A stretch of 64,000 nt of DNA from contig JADJXK010000002.1 of assembly GCA_016710325.1 (NCBI GenBank), positions 3,658,001 to 3,722,000 on the forward strand. Direction: 5' to 3'. Made by a program: the position numbers and the translations under genes. Below the pieces are notes generated by a model, which saw nothing but the letters and a program-made list of their open reading frames with translations, was not told the DNA's origin and did no database searches. Source of the DNA: Candidatus Leptofilum proximum. GTDB lineage: Bacteria > Chloroflexota > Anaerolineae > Promineifilales > Promineifilaceae. Below are positions 62,289 through 64,000 of the stretch, piece after piece (positions within the stretch are counted from its first letter, which is position 1; each line of letters starts with the position of its first letter).

Positions 62289-62465
62289 ATCCTCAAGGTC
62301 TTACCGAAACAAATAAAGTGGCGAGTGCATTACGCCTTTTTTGCCCGCAGCGGCTTCACGCCGGAAGCGCTAAAGTTAGCGCAGGAGCACCGGGCGCACC
62401 TGATCACGTTGGACCAAATCGAGTCCGATATGCGGCAGTGGCTGAAATTACAACAAGACCGCTGA
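62289..62465 (+). pseudogene. C-terminal fragment of an AAA/DUF4143-type ATPase
   Basis: 58 codons reading KWRVHYAFFARSGFTPEALK and HRAHLITLDQIESDMRQWLK match the end of archaeal-type ATPases with a C-terminal nuclease-like domain. No start, no P-loop. Confidence 0.55.
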
Positions 62466-62680
62466 CAATGACATACTGCTGGCATTGATAAAATGTCTGG
62501 TGAAGCAAAACGGTCCACTTACCGGCTGACAAAAACTATTTTAACTGCTATTCTGAACGCTTGAATTAGTTGGCGTTCTGCAAATTACAGTCACTTTCTC
62601 GCCGAACAATGCCAGCTGGAGTTATCAACAGCTCCCTCTACTAACAAAGCCGCGAAAAATCTGGCGCAGCTCATGCCTGT

Positions 62681-63901
62681 TTATTTCCCATCCTGTAAGT
62701 GTGACCGCGCAAACCAGACATTGGGCTGACTATCAATTTCATACTCCCAATGGGTTGTCTCCCGGACACGGCTCACACGCCCCGAACTCTTTACCTCATT
62801 ATCCACAACGGCTTGAACTTCATCACCCACCTGAAAAAACGGCCGCTGCGCATACCAGACTGGCTCTTCAAACGGCAGGAGTTCTCCTTGGGCCAGCCCA
62901 TTGTCAATTGTGCGCAGGGCATCCTCTTCACTGTAATCAGCGACGTAGCCGTTAGCGACGGCCGCGTCCAGTAAATCATCAACGGCGCTGGATAAACGCT
63001 GCCGCGCCTCGTGAGTCAACCATGCGGCAGCGTTTAACCCGCCTACGGTCAACGAGGCCGTATAAAGCCGACGATGGCGTAAACCCTGTCCAGAAGATGT
63101 ACTGGCCAATTTCCTGAGCAAATTTCCATAGACGGCTTCTACGTAGCGAGAAACTTGACTCCTGGAGGGTTGTTTCCGGTTGCCGTATGCGGCCAGCCGG
63201 GCGGCTCGTTCCGCTGCTCGCTTCTGGCGTTCAGCTTCCAGAAATTGGGTGTATGGCATTACTATCTGTTCATGGAGAACGGGCAGAGGAAGCAGTTGTT
63301 CTGTCAAGTAGTAAGCGCAGTCGCGTGCGCCATAAAAAACCACGGCCGCATGATTCACAGAGCGATCACAAAAGGGAAAGCGGTGAAGCAGCGCTTTGAG
63401 TGCTAGTTCGTAATCGACTGTTTCCAATACCTCATCCAATAAAAAGATAATACGGCTGCGCGGTTGCGCCGGAGTGGCCGAGGCGGTGGCGTGAAGCAGA
63501 CCGGCATATTGTCCAATAAGCGGATCTTCCAGAAGGGAAGAAAAGTTACTCCGTTCGTCCCCCGTATCGCTGTCGAGAGCCAACAGCTGGCTGCCGGTGA
63601 CGTTGGCCTTCACCCGGTAGGTCGTGAAGTAGTTGGGGTTACGTCGCGTTGGCCGGTGGTGACGAATTTGCAAGTGGGGCGCACTCCAGGCATGTCCCAG
63701 GCGAATCGCAACCACCAGCTCGGGCAGGGTCAGCCGCTGGGTTTCAAATGTCATATTAAAGTTCCAGAAACGGCCGTCTCCTGGCACGATCTTATCTTGA
63801 TAATTTCTGTTTATGGCCACCTGGAACGCGGAAAGAGGCGTTTCCCTTTCGGTTGATACTAACTCAAGGTTTGGGTTAATCTTTTCCGGCGTCTCTAGCA
63901 T
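62681..63901 (-). CDS. AEP primase-like protein of the element
   Basis: The 406-residue protein has LLALDSDTGDE (Asp110 and Asp112, the DxD of motif I). LLHATASATPAQPRSRIIFL and FCDRSVNHAAVVFYGA follow, the order of motifs in archaeo-eukaryotic primase-like replication proteins. The middle is a basic coiled coil; a small SH3-like segment ends it. GGAG lies 10 bases before the ATG. It fits a priming function for element replication. The assignment rests on motif order, not a search. Confidence 0.6.
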   Translation of the reverse strand: MLETPEKINPNLELVSTERETPLSAFQVAINRNYQDKIVPGDGRFWNFNMTFETQRLTLPELVVAIRLGHAWSAPHLQIRHHRPTRRNPNYFTTYRVKANVTGSQLLALDSDTGDERSNFSSLLEDPLIGQYAGLLHATASATPAQPRSRIIFLLDEVLETVDYELALKALLHRFPFCDRSVNHAAVVFYGARDCAYYLTEQLLPLPVLHEQIVMPYTQFLEAERQKRAAERAARLAAYGNRKQPSRSQVSRYVEAVYGNLLRKLASTSSGQGLRHRRLYTASLTVGGLNAAAWLTHEARQRLSSAVDDLLDAAVANGYVADYSEEDALRTIDNGLAQGELLPFEEPVWYAQRPFFQVGDEVQAVVDNEVKSSGRVSRVRETTHWEYEIDSQPNVWFARSHLQDGK

Positions 63902-64000
63902 AAGGTAAACACTCCAACGATTGTGAATTCGGAGGTGCTGGATGAGGATTCATCTTAATCGAACGCATTGTCTTTGGCAAATCATCCAATCGTTACTTCG

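Larger units (their letters stand above)
8141..64000. mobile_element. Integrative mobilizable/conjugative element (right end outside window)
   Basis: Recombinase, excisionase-like protein, DNA replication genes, MobC-relaxase-coupling operon, SSB, primase-like and helicase genes all lie on the minus strand, except the small HTH gene, at 8136-24536, 46448-51402 and 62681-63901. Between these blocks lie plus-strand cargo and IS elements. No comEC 3' part and no VirB4-type ATPase were found in the window. Whether all the cargo belongs to the same unit is inferred from strand and gene content. Confidence 0.65.

Noticed and set aside
8156..64000. Second attachment site or the rest of comEC
   Set aside because: No stretch continuing comEC after AISG was found, so the element end is placed outside the window.

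Overview
The window looks like a chromosome segment from a filamentous, non-model Chloroflexota bacterium. This is inferred from secreted proteins ending in a YLP-hydrophobic-K/R tail, an expansion of MalT-like LuxR regulators, and a palindromic octamer ACGGCCGT that recurs about 50-55 times by eye. No rRNA, tRNA or CRISPR array was seen.

Region 1 (1-8155) is ordinary backbone: three zinc-ribbon/membrane proteins, a RidA-family deaminase, an OmpR-type response regulator with its histidine kinase, a Nudix CoA-pyrophosphatase-like enzyme, two paralogous orphan response regulators, and the 5' part of comEC. Heptanucleotide repeat arrays sit exactly on the stop codons of the two-component genes and the Nudix gene.

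Region 2 (8136-24650, almost all minus strand) is the core of an integrative and mobilizable or conjugative element inserted into comEC. It carries a large serine recombinase, an excisionase-like HTH protein, a DnaC-like ATPase with a replisome-organizer-like protein, an operon of MobC-like protein, compact HUH relaxase and VirD4/TraG coupling protein, an SSB, and an 875-residue protein whose motifs resemble two-barrel RNA polymerases/RdRps. A frameshifted IS110 insertion and unusual G-rich structured repeats lie in the middle. The element resumes on the minus strand at 46448-51402 (C39 peptidase pair, DUF6094 methyltransferase plus SNF2-like helicase split by a nonsense codon) and again at 62681-63901 (AEP primase-like protein). 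Its far end, and any T4SS ATPase, lie outside the window.

Region 3 is two blocks of plus-strand cargo (24957-45888 and 51991-62465) interrupting that minus-strand core. After a large secreted beta-propeller protein and a DUF2804 protein come three modules. Each is led by a roughly 900-residue MalT-like STAND/LuxR activator with an apparently leaderless promoter. Each is followed by some of: an 80-90 aa 'YQIRI' protein, DUF4386/DUF2306/DUF2938 membrane proteins, MDR-family zinc-less quinone-oxidoreductase-like enzymes, VOC proteins, a PAF-acetylhydrolase-like hydrolase, a LysE exporter and a rhodanese. A shared upstream sequence with two direct repeats 34 bp apart precedes two of the targets. 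The cargo holds many decayed genes and nested insertion sequences (IS4, IS5, tyrosine recombinase and ATPase fragments).
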